From contig JBEKCD010000011.1 of assembly GCA_050015055.1 (NCBI GenBank), positions 11,994 to 75,993 of the forward strand: 64,000 nt of DNA. The letters are read 5' to 3'. Positions 53,741 through 62,101 of the stretch are shown here, piece after piece. Numbering within the stretch: position 1 is the first letter of the stretch; each line of letters begins with the position of its first letter. Source of the stretch: JBEKCD01 sp050015055 (GTDB taxonomy: Archaea; Thermoproteota; Bathyarchaeia; Bathyarchaeales; Bathycorpusculaceae). A program made the translations under genes and the position numbers. The notes under the pieces are model-generated. The model was not told the DNA's origin. It searched no databases and saw nothing but the letters and a program-made list of their open reading frames with translations.

Positions 53741-55396
53741 TTATCTTGCACCTCCCCCAGCGCAGGCGCATGCGCAGCTTACGCAGGCACACGCGCATGC
53801 GCAGGCGTGGCACGCGCAGACGCAGTTTGGATGACCCTGAACTGAGCTCTGGTTCTGAGGGGTTTTTTGGGGGTTCTTGAAGGGGATGAGGCGATTCGCG
53901 AAGTCCTGTACGTTTTTGACGATGTTGTTCGAAGCGGTCTGCACTCCTTTGACGACGTTGTTGGCGAAGTCTTGGGCTGGAATGGGCTTGGTTTGGGTCG
54001 GCATTGACGGTGCAGTTGTTGGAGTTGAAGGAGGAAGTGTGGATGTTGGTTTTCCAAGCGGCATGTGTGGACCGGCCCAGTACCACCACCATCCAAGCGG
54101 AGGATAAATTATCATTCCTGGTGGAAAAGCTCCTCTGAATCGGTCATCGAATTTGTCATCTGTTAGCAGCCACTCCAAGTTTTTGTCCAGTGCGTCGCCT
54201 TTGAGTTCCGGAGTTCCAGCTTGCGTGACTTGAGCCCAGGCTTTGTCGACTACTGATTTGTAATAGCTCGCCGTGTCTTCTCTGGAATATCCTCTCAGCT
54301 TTTGGTTCACGTTGTTGGCCAGTGTTATGTACGTGCTGGCAAGCGCTTTTTCATCCAGTGTGCCATCTTGCGTTATCGCGTTCAGGTAATCGATTTCGTA
54401 GTATCGTGGTTGGACGGTGTCTCCTCCTTGCTTTTGAAGTTTCTGGAGTTTTATCAGTGGTTCAGTCCCGGTTACCTGAACAAAGCGTTTGATTAGAAGA
54501 CCGTAGAGTATCATCGTCAGGACTTGGACCGGTTCTTTTTCGAGGACGTATCCAGCTTCAACCGCCGTCAGGCTTCGGTTTGCTCCGAGGGCTTCAATCG
54601 AAATGTGAGGTTTCGTGTAAGCTGATTTGGCAGTTGCCAGGAAGACGACAAGCAACGCAATTGCGGCAAGGGCAACGAGAACAATCGAGATGATTCCTGG
54701 AGGTATACCCGTTTGAGGTGCGGGAGCTGAAGACACGTAGTTTTCTGGAAAAGATACGCCAGACTGAAAGGTTTGGTCTTGCGGCCAGCTTGTCCTTTCC
54801 CAGTATACGACGGTGTTGTTGCCTTCGGTGAAGACGTTGTCAAATGGTAGGCCTGACGGATACTTCGTTTCATTGTTTTGAACGCCCTGTGGAAGCACTA
54901 TGGCAACGCGAAGGTCCGCGATTGGGTTGTTCGCCAACGCAAATGTGCTTGGATAGAGCTGCATTCCAACGTTTCCTGGGTTTGTTGTGTCTGTGTATAT
55001 CATTTCTGGCACGGTGCAGTAGAGAACGAAGGTGTAGGGTTGATTGAGGGTCACTGGACCCGCTAGGTATACGTCTACGCTGTAGAAGCTGCCTTGGGAA
55101 GAATCTTGATATTGCAGGCTAGAGCCTGAGAGATCTTGAGCGTACTGGATTTGGAAGCCTGATTTGGGCATGCCCACGGTGACTATGCCTTGAGGTTGCC
55201 CCGAAAGATACGTTAACGTTATGTTGTAAAGTATGTCAATGGATCTGTCGGTGTTTATCCATATTTTCACCCATTCTTGGTTTACAGTGTAGGTTATACC
55301 CTGAGCCTTAGCTGATGGCAGCCATGCTGAAAAGGCAAAGAGGCTTAGAGAAAGTAGAGCCACTGAGAGAACAGCGGCTTTCTTCAGGTTCACCAT
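53741..55396 (-). CDS. DUF2207 membrane protein with C-terminal Ala-Cys tail
   Basis: 551 residues. Signal peptide (1-32), extracellular DUF2207 domain (33-230), membrane helix (about 236-258), cytoplasmic region (260-430) and a Pro/Thr/Ser linker (435-470). The end is extraordinary: ten cysteines at residues 525, 527, 529, 532, 534, 536, 538, 541, 543 and 545, separated mostly by single Ala, with His at 530 and Ser at 540, then GGGAR. This looks like a peptide-maturation substrate tail or a metal site. The tail should face the cytoplasm, where the radical SAM enzyme encoded next could reach it. Start overlaps the stop of the upstream gene by 7 bases; the codons for GGGAR double as the ribosome binding site of the next gene. 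Confidence 0.85.
   Translation of the reverse strand: MVNLKKAAVLSVALLSLSLFAFSAWLPSAKAQGITYTVNQEWVKIWINTDRSIDILYNITLTYLSGQPQGIVTVGMPKSGFQIQYAQDLSGSSLQYQDSSQGSFYSVDVYLAGPVTLNQPYTFVLYCTVPEMIYTDTTNPGNVGMQLYPSTFALANNPIADLRVAIVLPQGVQNNETKYPSGLPFDNVFTEGNNTVVYWERTSWPQDQTFQSGVSFPENYVSSAPAPQTGIPPGIISIVLVALAAIALLVVFLATAKSAYTKPHISIEALGANRSLTAVEAGYVLEKEPVQVLTMILYGLLIKRFVQVTGTEPLIKLQKLQKQGGDTVQPRYYEIDYLNAITQDGTLDEKALASTYITLANNVNQKLRGYSREDTASYYKSVVDKAWAQVTQAGTPELKGDALDKNLEWLLTDDKFDDRFRGAFPPGMIIYPPLGWWWYWAGPHMPLGKPTSTLPPSTPTTAPSMPTQTKPIPAQDFANNVVKGVQTASNNIVKNVQDFANRLIPFKNPQKTPQNQSSVQGHPNCVCACHACACACACVSCACACAGGGAR
53748..53760 (-). promoter_or_regulatory. Ribosome binding site inside the DUF2207 tail codons
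   Basis: On the minus strand GGGGGAGGTG encodes the final Gly-Gly-Gly and sits about 8 bases before the ATG of the radical SAM gene. The same bases therefore specify the tail end and recruit ribosomes for the maturase. Confidence 0.65.
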
Positions 55397-55737
55397 GTTG
55401 GTTCCTCGGTTAGTTCGAATTTGTGTCCGCAGTAGCTGCAGGTAACATAGGGTTTTCCGTCAATGACTTGGGCTTTTGTTGGGTCAACGCTTGCATTGCA
55501 GTTGGGGCACCGAACTTCCTTGACGACGACGGGTCCAGTTACACTGACTGTTTGTTTGATCTCGATCGGCTTCTTTTCCCTGCTGGCGAGAAGGATTATG
55601 CCTGCAACTATCAAAAAGGTCAGTCCTTCCAAGAAGTATATGTATCCAAGATTTACGGAGATCATGAACACCAAACCGAGAAAAATCAGAACTGCAGAAA
55701 CGAGGTAAACGAGAATTCTTAGGGAGCCCTTGACCAA
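55390..55737 (-). CDS. Zinc-ribbon membrane protein, first gene of the DUF2207 operon
   Basis: 115 residues: two membrane helices (about 7-26 and 32-50), then a cytoplasmic basic linker and a C-terminal zinc ribbon with RCPNCNASVD and TCSYCGHKF. It begins at a TTG (55735-55737) with GGAG about 10 bases upstream; a TATA-like TTATAG lies near 55775. Overlapping the DUF2207 start by 7 bases, it is clearly co-translated with it. It may be an assembly partner or a metal-binding accessory. Confidence 0.75.
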   Translation of the reverse strand: MVKGSLRILVYLVSAVLIFLGLVFMISVNLGYIYFLEGLTFLIVAGIILLASREKKPIEIKQTVSVTGPVVVKEVRCPNCNASVDPTKAQVIDGKPYVTCSYCGHKFELTEEPTW

Positions 55738-55844
55738 GCAGTTGCAGTCTCCTCTGCCTCTATCTGAAAAAGCCTAGCTATAACACTTGCTGGTTCAGGG
55801 ACAAAGCGCTATGGAACAAAAAGAGTTCATTCAAGCATTCATCT

Positions 55845-56822
55845 TCAATGCTCTGGCTCGTGCAAATCCTCTTTTTTTCTTTCTTTGATCTGTTGAAGCG
55901 CCCGCAGAACTGCAGGATATTCCGCTATTCGTTCATGGAATAGTCCAGTGTTGTCAATCATGTTTGGGTTGAAGATGTTCTCATCGTAGAACTGGTCTAT
56001 TGCTTTGATTTCATTGCTTTTCATGCGGGTCAGATGTGCTTTAGTGAACTTGTGGACTTCTCTTGTTATTTGGGCAAAATCGTATTGTGAGAGCTTCTCT
56101 GTTTGCAGTAGGTTCTTCAGGCTGGAGTCTATTGGAATCTGTGCGACTAGTTCAGGGTTGATTTCGTGCATCCTTGGTCTCTCGTGAGTTAGGCTTTCAA
56201 CGATTGCGCATTTGCGGAAGATGTTATGGTCGAATTTCATTCTGGTTATTTGGTACGTGTCGAAGAGATCTCGGGGCGTTTTTCTGTAAAGCAGAGTGCA
56301 CCATTTGTTTGCGAACAATTCCTCTTTCATTGGAGTCTTCGTCTTGAACATTTCCTGTGTTCCTATGTGTTTGAAATCTGCTGACGTGTCGGTTTTGAGG
56401 ATTGAGGTTCGTCGGAGGTATCCTATTTCTATCTTGAAGTTGTCTTCGAAGCCTTTGACATTCGCGTATCTAACGGTAAACCTTGTGAGCGGATAGCTTG
56501 CGTTTATGGCGACGTCCGCCTGTGTGTATTCTTGTCTGTAAATTAGATCTTTCAGCCGTTCGTCGATTTCCTTTCGTATCTCTCCCCAGTCCGCAGTGTC
56601 CGTGTGTCGATAGTTGAAGTCGAGGTCTATTGACAATCGGAGTACCTCTGGTGAATAGACAAATGTGAGAGCTGTTCCACCGTAAAGTGACAAGCGGTCT
56701 GAAAGGAATTTCACGGCCGAGATGTCCTCTAGCAGATCCGAGATTCGGCATACCTTTTCTATTTCTTTGGCGCTGAATCCGTGCTGCAGAGTCAACGCGT
56801 CGAAGTCGTATTTCCTTTTCAC
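55845..56822 (-). CDS. abiEii: AbiEii nucleotidyltransferase toxin
   Basis: 325 residues of the AbiEii/AbiGii family (DNA polymerase beta-like nucleotidyltransferase). The first motif is LYGGTALTFVY (Gly48, Gly49, Thr50) and the metal motif is SIDLDFNYR (Asp66, Asp68). Family members such as MenT add nucleotides to tRNA or similar targets and stop growth. The AbiEi gene ends one base before this start, the normal gene order. The length is typical. Confidence 0.9.
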   Translation of the reverse strand: MKRKYDFDALTLQHGFSAKEIEKVCRISDLLEDISAVKFLSDRLSLYGGTALTFVYSPEVLRLSIDLDFNYRHTDTADWGEIRKEIDERLKDLIYRQEYTQADVAINASYPLTRFTVRYANVKGFEDNFKIEIGYLRRTSILKTDTSADFKHIGTQEMFKTKTPMKEELFANKWCTLLYRKTPRDLFDTYQITRMKFDHNIFRKCAIVESLTHERPRMHEINPELVAQIPIDSSLKNLLQTEKLSQYDFAQITREVHKFTKAHLTRMKSNEIKAIDQFYDENIFNPNMIDNTGLFHERIAEYPAVLRALQQIKERKKEDLHEPEH

Positions 56823-57638
56823 CTAGATACCTCTCAGTTGCTCCTCGAAAGCCTCGGGAATGTACAGGTTCCATCTTCTGTTGAGGCTGCCTTTTTTTCC
56901 ACGAACCAAGTATCGTGGTGGACCGCTGATTTCAATTTCCATTTTGCTCAGTGCAGTGTCGTTGATGTGTTCATAGAACGGTGATCTCGTTCTCAGAAGA
57001 TCCACGGTGAAGCCAATCCGCCTGGGAAGACCCTTCTTTCCTTGCTGAAGCGTGAGGCTAATCAGTTCTTCAACGTCGAGTCCGCGGAGATTTTCAAGGC
57101 TCTTTATGCATTCTTCCCATCCTCCGGCATATTGAACTCTGTCGATGCATTCGATGAACGTCCTTTCCTTGCTACTCACTCTCAAAAGGCTGCTTCCATA
57201 GGGTTTCTCAACTACCCGTGATGTCGTGTCTTTGATGAATAATGGTTTGAAAATGAACCGTTTGTAACTGAAAGGATCAAACCTGTATTTCGAGTTGACG
57301 CATACGTAAGCTTCGTTGAAAGCAGAGTAGGCGCATCCGTAGTATTCCAAGGCAGTGTGGAAGCCCAGGTAGTATTCTTTTCTGATTTTGGAGGCGATTA
57401 GAAGTTTATCTGGTTCGTACTTTTCTGCTTTTTCCAACGGAGATAGAACGGCATACAGACCCTTCCGGATTGACTGGAGCTTGTGAGCTTCTATCAGTCT
57501 TTTAACATATTTGCGATAGATGTATCTGCGGTTTGCAGAGCCCTCGATTACGCTTGATGATGCTTGCATAATGTCGTCAAAGCTTACTATTCTCATGGGA
57601 AAGAGAGCATCATAGAGCGCTTCAGTTTTGTTCGCCAT
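56823..57638 (-). CDS. abiEi: AbiEi antitoxin-type regulator
   Basis: 271 residues. The N-terminal winged helix (about 1-70: RRYIYRKYVKRLIEAHKLQSIRKGLYAV) is followed by the AbiEi C-terminal domain (ADYYLGFHTALEYYGCAYS-like segment at about 98-118, written without its first residue, and SSKERTFIECIDR near 172). AbiEi binds its own promoter to repress the operon and neutralises the toxin indirectly. The palindromic operator upstream (57653-57768) fits this role. Start ATG at 57636-57638. Confidence 0.88.
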   Translation of the reverse strand: MANKTEALYDALFPMRIVSFDDIMQASSSVIEGSANRRYIYRKYVKRLIEAHKLQSIRKGLYAVLSPLEKAEKYEPDKLLIASKIRKEYYLGFHTALEYYGCAYSAFNEAYVCVNSKYRFDPFSYKRFIFKPLFIKDTTSRVVEKPYGSSLLRVSSKERTFIECIDRVQYAGGWEECIKSLENLRGLDVEELISLTLQQGKKGLPRRIGFTVDLLRTRSPFYEHINDTALSKMEIEISGPPRYLVRGKKGSLNRRWNLYIPEAFEEQLRGI

Positions 57639-57652
57639 AGTCTTTTCACTTT

Positions 57653-57691
57653 TTTAACGTAGTTATCCATTTTATGGCATACTGCATTAAA
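57653..57691. promoter_or_regulatory. AbiE operator, proximal palindrome
   Basis: Inverted repeat: left arm TTTAACGTAGTTATCCA (57653-57669), 5-base spacer, right arm TGGCATACTGCATTAAA (57675-57691). It is 15 bases before the abiEi start and covers the predicted transcription start. Confidence 0.75.
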
Positions 57692-57702
57692 AATATTTAA
57701 AA
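57692..57702 (-). promoter_or_regulatory. TATA box of the AbiE operon
   Basis: On the minus strand TTTTAAATATT lies between the two palindromes, about 28 bases before a start near 57665-57670. Confidence 0.55.
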
Positions 57703-57729
57703 CTTGTCACGCCTACAGTCATACAGAAA

Positions 57730-57768
57730 TTTAATGCAGTTACCCAAAAATTGGCATACTGCATTAAA
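57730..57768. promoter_or_regulatory. AbiE operator, distal palindrome
   Basis: Second copy of the operator: left arm TTTAATGCAGTTACCCA (57730-57746), 5-base spacer, right arm TGGCATACTGCATTAAA (57752-57768). Its right arm is identical to the proximal one and its left arm matches at 14 of 17 positions. It begins exactly 77 bases after the first. Confidence 0.8.
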
Positions 57769-58006
57769 ATCTGCAAAAAGTCGAAAGTGTATCAGTTTGC
57801 CGACATATCAGCAAAGCTGGAGTTCAATCACTTGCCGGCGTATCTGCATCGCTGTTTTGTCATTAGCTTCTCTCTGCTTAGCCTATAGCACACGCGCGCT
57901 AAAAGTAAACTGCAAAGTATTGTGTCCGCAGAGAAGAAGCCTTTTGGAACGCTGGAGAGCGGATCAAGCGTTGCATGAGAACTCGCTTTCGTTTGTCAGA
58001 GGTGGT
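57769..58006. other. Intergenic region
   Basis: Beyond the operator nothing is recognisable except ACGCGCGCTAAA at about 57892-57903. Confidence 0.4.
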
Positions 58007-59191
58007 TTACGCCTTTGTTTTTTGTCGCTTGTGCAGAAGCCTGTCAAGCATTTCTGTAGCTGCTCCGTAGCTGAAATTCCATGCTCCCTCTTTGAACATC
58101 TGGCATATTTCCACGTTGTCCCAGGTCCCGTGAACGAGATCTCCTAGGAGCATGTTAGCATTCTTGACGTGCCCTTTCTCTGCCAGTTCTCTGATGGACT
58201 TTCGCATTCCTGTGTACTCGAACGCTGGAACTACGAGGCGGAGAAACAGGGAGTTCCGGTCGAGAATCTTTTCGTAACTCGTGTTGTAAGGAAGATGTTT
58301 CAATGCCTCCGTGAATTTCCTAAGGCTTATCGTGTTCTGGAAGTCGAAGTTGAACAAGAAGAGTAGCGATGCTCGTTGTTGGTTGGGAAACAAGTACGCT
58401 CTGTAACCGCTGATGAGCCCCTGTGGGTTGAGGTTGTTCTTGATTCGGCGAGAAACCAACGGAATGTACTTTTTGCTATTCTTTTCTCCAAGTGTTTGCG
58501 CTATTTTTGAAACAATTCTCCGCTGGGTCGTCCGCGCATTCAGCTCTAAACATCTGAGGATGACAAGGTCGATCAAGTCAAACTCTGCTCTTTCGTAGTT
58601 CTCGTGTTCATCAGTTTTTTCTGGCGTGTATGAGTCGAAGGCTGCTATCCATTTCTTCCAGTCGAACATCGGAACGTCGTGTTTTCCAGCGTAGAAATCC
58701 ATGTTCAACAATGGATATTTGGGGCTTGCAGTTGCGTGCATTTCATAGTCAGAGATGAGTTCTCTCTTTGAGAGTTCGTTGAGAAAAGCTTTCAGATCTC
58801 TTTCCTTGTCGGGGGGGATAACGTAGCGGACATAGTTACCGAGTTTCCATCCGTCCACAACGGCAAGGTATCTCCACAGGGGGAAACTTGTGAGGGCGGC
58901 GCCAGAATCATCTTCCTTTCCGACTTGCGTGGAGGCCCAGACCGAGTAGCTCTTTAATCCGAGCTTGGGTTCATTAATAACCGCTCTGAAACGGACCATG
59001 TCTCCCCTGTCGAACCTTCTGATGCGGTAACTAACGGTCTGCTCTGGCGCTTTAACGGTTTCAGCCAGCCTTCGGACGTTGTACGTGCTGTGTGAGAGTA
59101 TTGCCCTGATGATCTTAAAGTCTAAAGAGTCGAGTCGTTTGAACTTTTCAGAATACTCAGTTATCGAAGGAACCAAGCGTTGATAACTCAT
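58007..59191 (-). CDS. Double-HTH Lrp/AsnC-like regulator
   Basis: 394 residues with an N-terminal Lrp-type HTH (LDFKIIRAILSHSTYNVRRLAETVK, continuing VSYRIRRFDR; about 22-60), a ligand-like region, and a second HTH-like segment (LIDLVILRCLELNARTTQRRIVSKIAQ; about 210-240) followed by a second variable region. The shape is of two tandem Lrp-like halves. It probably binds DNA and senses an unknown ligand. No partner gene is close. Confidence 0.68.
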   Translation of the reverse strand: MSYQRLVPSITEYSEKFKRLDSLDFKIIRAILSHSTYNVRRLAETVKAPEQTVSYRIRRFDRGDMVRFRAVINEPKLGLKSYSVWASTQVGKEDDSGAALTSFPLWRYLAVVDGWKLGNYVRYVIPPDKERDLKAFLNELSKRELISDYEMHATASPKYPLLNMDFYAGKHDVPMFDWKKWIAAFDSYTPEKTDEHENYERAEFDLIDLVILRCLELNARTTQRRIVSKIAQTLGEKNSKKYIPLVSRRIKNNLNPQGLISGYRAYLFPNQQRASLLFLFNFDFQNTISLRKFTEALKHLPYNTSYEKILDRNSLFLRLVVPAFEYTGMRKSIRELAEKGHVKNANMLLGDLVHGTWDNVEICQMFKEGAWNFSYGAATEMLDRLLHKRQKTKA

Positions 59192-59335
59192 AGAACCGCA
59201 CCGGGAGTCGAGATGGCAAGATTATGCAGGCAACCATTCTTAAACATTGCGTAGTAGGACCGCATTTTGTATCTGCCATGCGATTTTGACTAAAGACTTA
59301 TATGCTTTATTAGCAGAAGTATCATTGGGGGAAAA

Positions 59336-59554
59336 ATGAAGCCCATAGCCCTTGCTGCGATATTGGTGTTGTCAATTCTCCTTGTGCCCACGGTGTTTGC
59401 CTTAGAACAGTCGATTCAGACTGCGAAGACAGCGTTGCCCAGGCTGAGCGTGCATTCCACTCTTTTGGCTGGTGGAGCAGTAGTCGTGCCCGATGACCCT
59501 GGAAGCGGTGGTGGAGGGCAGGGCGTCATCTGTAATGTACGGCGGCAAGGGTGA
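59336..59554 (+). CDS. Small secreted protein
   Basis: 72 residues: signal peptide (1-22) and a short polar mature part with GSGGGGQG. A TATA-like TTATATG near 59297 and GGGGG just before the ATG support expression. A one-base deletion in the GGAGGG run at about 59513-59518 would instead extend the protein to a natural-looking ASSVMYGGKGDVFVHVGSYG end at about 59591, so a frameshift is possible. Confidence 0.5.
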   Translation: MKPIALAAILVLSILLVPTVFALEQSIQTAKTALPRLSVHSTLLAGGAVVVPDDPGSGGGGQGVICNVRRQG

Positions 59555-59858
59555 TGTTTTTGTCCATGTTGGGTCGTATGGTAATGATTGAGGCATCGGA
59601 AGCTCCTCTCCTTTCTCCCTAAGAAGCTCTTAACCCTCATGAACCCAAGAATCCCCTCGTATCACCAGTTGACCGAAACCAAACAATCACCGTTCTTGCG
59701 CTTGCACGGTCTCCTGAGGTTTTCTGTCGCTTCTTTGTTTAGAACGAAGCACAGCATGCTGTAGGGTGTAGGTAGGACGCGACGTTTCTTGTGCCTCTGC
59801 TTGCCTGCACTGGACAGTTTGCGAAAGCTTTAATCAGTATAAGGTTCACGGTGGTTGT
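59555..59858. other. Intergenic region
   Basis: About 300 bases. Only the TATA-like AGTATAAGG near 59836 ahead of the next gene is notable. Confidence 0.35.
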
Positions 59859-60416
59859 ATGAGAAAACTTGTTGTTGCAGAGTCGGTGACGCTGGATGGC
59901 GTCTTTGAGGCAAATACAATGGCGCAATGGTCCAGCCCATGTCACAGTGACAAGCAGGGAGAGTACATTAAACAGAATATTTCGACGTCTGACGCTCTCC
60001 TCCTTGGACGAGTGACCTATGAATTCATTGCACCTTACTGGCTTACTCAGAAGAATAACGAGTATGGAATAGCGGACAAGATGAACAGCATGCCCAAGTA
60101 TGTGGTCTCTTCAACACTGGAAAAAGCTGACTGGAATAATTCAACAATTATCAAAGGAAACATCATCGAAGAGATTACCCGGCTGAAACAGAAACCCGGT
60201 CAGAACATCCTCATAAACGGCAGCGCTAACCTTGTCAAATCGCTTATGCCAACCGACCTTATCGATGAGTATCGGTTTCTTGTTCATCCCATTATCATGG
60301 GAAGCGGAAAGCGCTTCTTCAAGGATGGAATGAATGCGACCAAACTGAAACTCGTCAAAACCGAAACTTTCCCCTTAGGCGTCGTCCTGGTCTGGTACGA
60401 GTCAGCCAAGAACTAG
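59859..60416 (+). CDS. RibD C-terminal / dihydrofolate reductase-family protein
   Basis: 185 residues with the DHFR-like RibD_C pattern: KLVVAESVTLDGVFE at the N-terminus, DALLLGRVTYEF (nucleotide loop), MPKYVVSSTLEKADW, NILINGSANLVKSL and HPIIMGSGKRFF. It binds NADPH and reduces a pterin- or pyrimidine-like substrate; the exact reaction is unknown and such proteins are often horizontally transferred. TATA-like AGTATAAGG about 25 bases before the ATG suggests a short leader. Confidence 0.85.
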   Translation: MRKLVVAESVTLDGVFEANTMAQWSSPCHSDKQGEYIKQNISTSDALLLGRVTYEFIAPYWLTQKNNEYGIADKMNSMPKYVVSSTLEKADWNNSTIIKGNIIEEITRLKQKPGQNILINGSANLVKSLMPTDLIDEYRFLVHPIIMGSGKRFFKDGMNATKLKLVKTETFPLGVVLVWYESAKN

Positions 60417-60653
60417 CTGACAATCGTCAAATCGGACATCGAAAGAGATGGGGAGCAGCAAGAACGTCACCCAAGCACTGAACAATCCGCTCGCGCAGAA
60501 GTTCCTGCACTTCACAATCCCTACCCGGCTGACGTGCATCGTATCCGATGGATTTTCCCAACTAGCGCGTGTTGTCGTGTACTAGTGATTGGTATTACGT
60601 GTACCAATGCTTGGTATTAAGTGTCTGGAGGCCACTTTATCTGTGGTGATTCT

Positions 60654-61235
60654 GTGAGGAAAAAGAGGATAGCCATTGTAGCTGCACTGACGACACTGGC
60701 GCTGGTCGGAGCAGTCTTCGCCGCTTCTGCCGTTCTTTCCGGGCAACGTGCAAGCAACGAGTTGGACAGTTACACAAGCTTGACTTCTCCAATAAGGCTC
60801 ACCAAAGCTGGCGACATACCTAACGAAGTTTCTTTAGGCGTTCCGTACACGTTCCATGTTGTGACAGAGAACCTGAACCCGTCAGAGTCCTACACGATCA
60901 GAATAGTCTTTGGTGTCTCGCAACAAGTGTTGTTCTACCCCATGCCGACGAACAACGTGTTTGGTCCTGTTTCTACACCCATTGTAGGAATACCTCCGTT
61001 CAATTATACTGCTTTTAACCCGTTGACTCCAGACATGGTTACGTTGACTTTCCGCGGCAAAACCGTTGACCTTGCCTACAATGCGACTGAAAATAGCCTA
61101 ATAGGCTATTCAGACGCGTTCACTACAGCCGTTGGTTACTATGACAGCTCGGCAGTAACGGTTCAGTTCAATGACGCGGCGCTCTCAGCATCGACAGGCA
61201 GTTGGACAGTGAGTATATGGGCGATATTCACCTAG
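60654..61235 (+). CDS. Secreted or membrane-anchored protein, unknown
   Basis: About 193 residues. N-terminal helix after VRKKR (residues about 6-28) acts as signal or anchor. The mature part is beta-rich (VTENLNPSESYTIRIVFGVS; ends SGSWTVSIWAIFT-like, here TGSWTVSIWAIFT) with few Cys. Start GTG at 60654 with GGTGAT 4 bases upstream is better than the GTG at 60621. No family recognised. Confidence 0.6.
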   Translation: MRKKRIAIVAALTTLALVGAVFAASAVLSGQRASNELDSYTSLTSPIRLTKAGDIPNEVSLGVPYTFHVVTENLNPSESYTIRIVFGVSQQVLFYPMPTNNVFGPVSTPIVGIPPFNYTAFNPLTPDMVTLTFRGKTVDLAYNATENSLIGYSDAFTTAVGYYDSSAVTVQFNDAALSASTGSWTVSIWAIFT

Positions 61236-61385
61236 TCTCCCTCTTTTTTTAACGTTTCAAAATGCACGCAGGCTGGTAAAGGCATCCATCTCCGACGGTC
61301 CTTGCAGCAAGGACCATAGTGTCTATCTTTCTGTTTGTTCTGATAATGTAAAGTTATTTGTGATGAACTCGAGGAACATTAGGGT

Positions 61386-61613
61386 TCATTCAGTTTCTTT
61401 GTCAGCTTCAACTTCCCTTCTTCTGCGTCTTTGCATTTCATCTTGAAGCTTTCGAGATTCAGGATTTTCCACGTCAATCCCTTCATTGTAAAATACTTTG
61501 CCACAGTTTTGACATTTAGTGCGTGCTCCCGCTGTCGGTGACGATGTATATCTTTGCCCGCAAGAAGGACAAACCCATGTGGTGTTCTCTTCCTCCTTGT
61601 TCTTGTCTACCAT
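61386..61613 (-). CDS. Small zinc-ribbon protein
   Basis: About 75 residues (from ATG at 61611-61613): acidic start VDKNKEEEN, then WVCPSCGQRYTSSP and TKCQNCGKVFYN, a zinc ribbon, then a charged helix ending RRRRREVEADKETE. The earlier in-frame start at 61655 adds a poorly conserved-looking MGGYLLFPQKRGTL. Function unknown. Confidence 0.62.
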   Translation of the reverse strand: MVDKNKEEENTTWVCPSCGQRYTSSPTAGARTKCQNCGKVFYNEGIDVENPESRKLQDEMQRRRRREVEADKETE

Positions 61614-61655
61614 TAAAGTTCCCCTTTTTTGAGGAAACAACAAGTAGCCTCCCAA

Positions 61656-62022
61656 AGGTTACCTATAGTTCCTTTGCATGTACAGCTATTTATACTATCA
61701 CTTCGTACCAAAAAAGGTTTAATAGAATTGGAGATTTGACAAGAACTCAAGACTTTCTTGCTGCTGTAGATTGAGACAAAAAAGACCATGAGATTGACTC
61801 AAGTACCGTATTCTTAGTGCGCGCTGGTCTACCCCAGTACTGGAACCTTACGATGGCAGGTTGATTCACATTAGTTGGTTGGGCATTGCGAAAATTCAAT
61901 GGTACAGACTTTGCCGTAATCGAGGATCCGTGAGGAGGAGGCACTACTCAGTGGTCCAAATTTTAGATCGCCAAAAGCGGATGTCAAGGCTGGAATTGCA
62001 GATGGTTGACACAAGATTTTTA
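61656..62022. other. Intergenic region
   Basis: About 370 bases with no convincing gene; contains TTAGTGCGCGCTGG at 61814-61827. Confidence 0.4.
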
Positions 62023-62080
62023 TTATAGTATTGTCACTATAATGTTATAGTAAATTAAATATATGGCAAGTTGACTATAA
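62023..62080. promoter_or_regulatory. Operator array of the second toxin-antitoxin-like locus
   Basis: Four heptamers in alternating orientation: TTATAGT (62023-62029), ACTATAA (62036-62042), TTATAGT (62045-62051) and ACTATAA (62074-62080). The middle two form a perfect 16-base palindrome with a 2-base centre. A TATA-like TTAAATATAT (62055-62064) lies between the third and fourth. Confidence 0.72.
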
Positions 62081-62101
62081 TGTGAATAGAGGCAAACAAT
62101 A

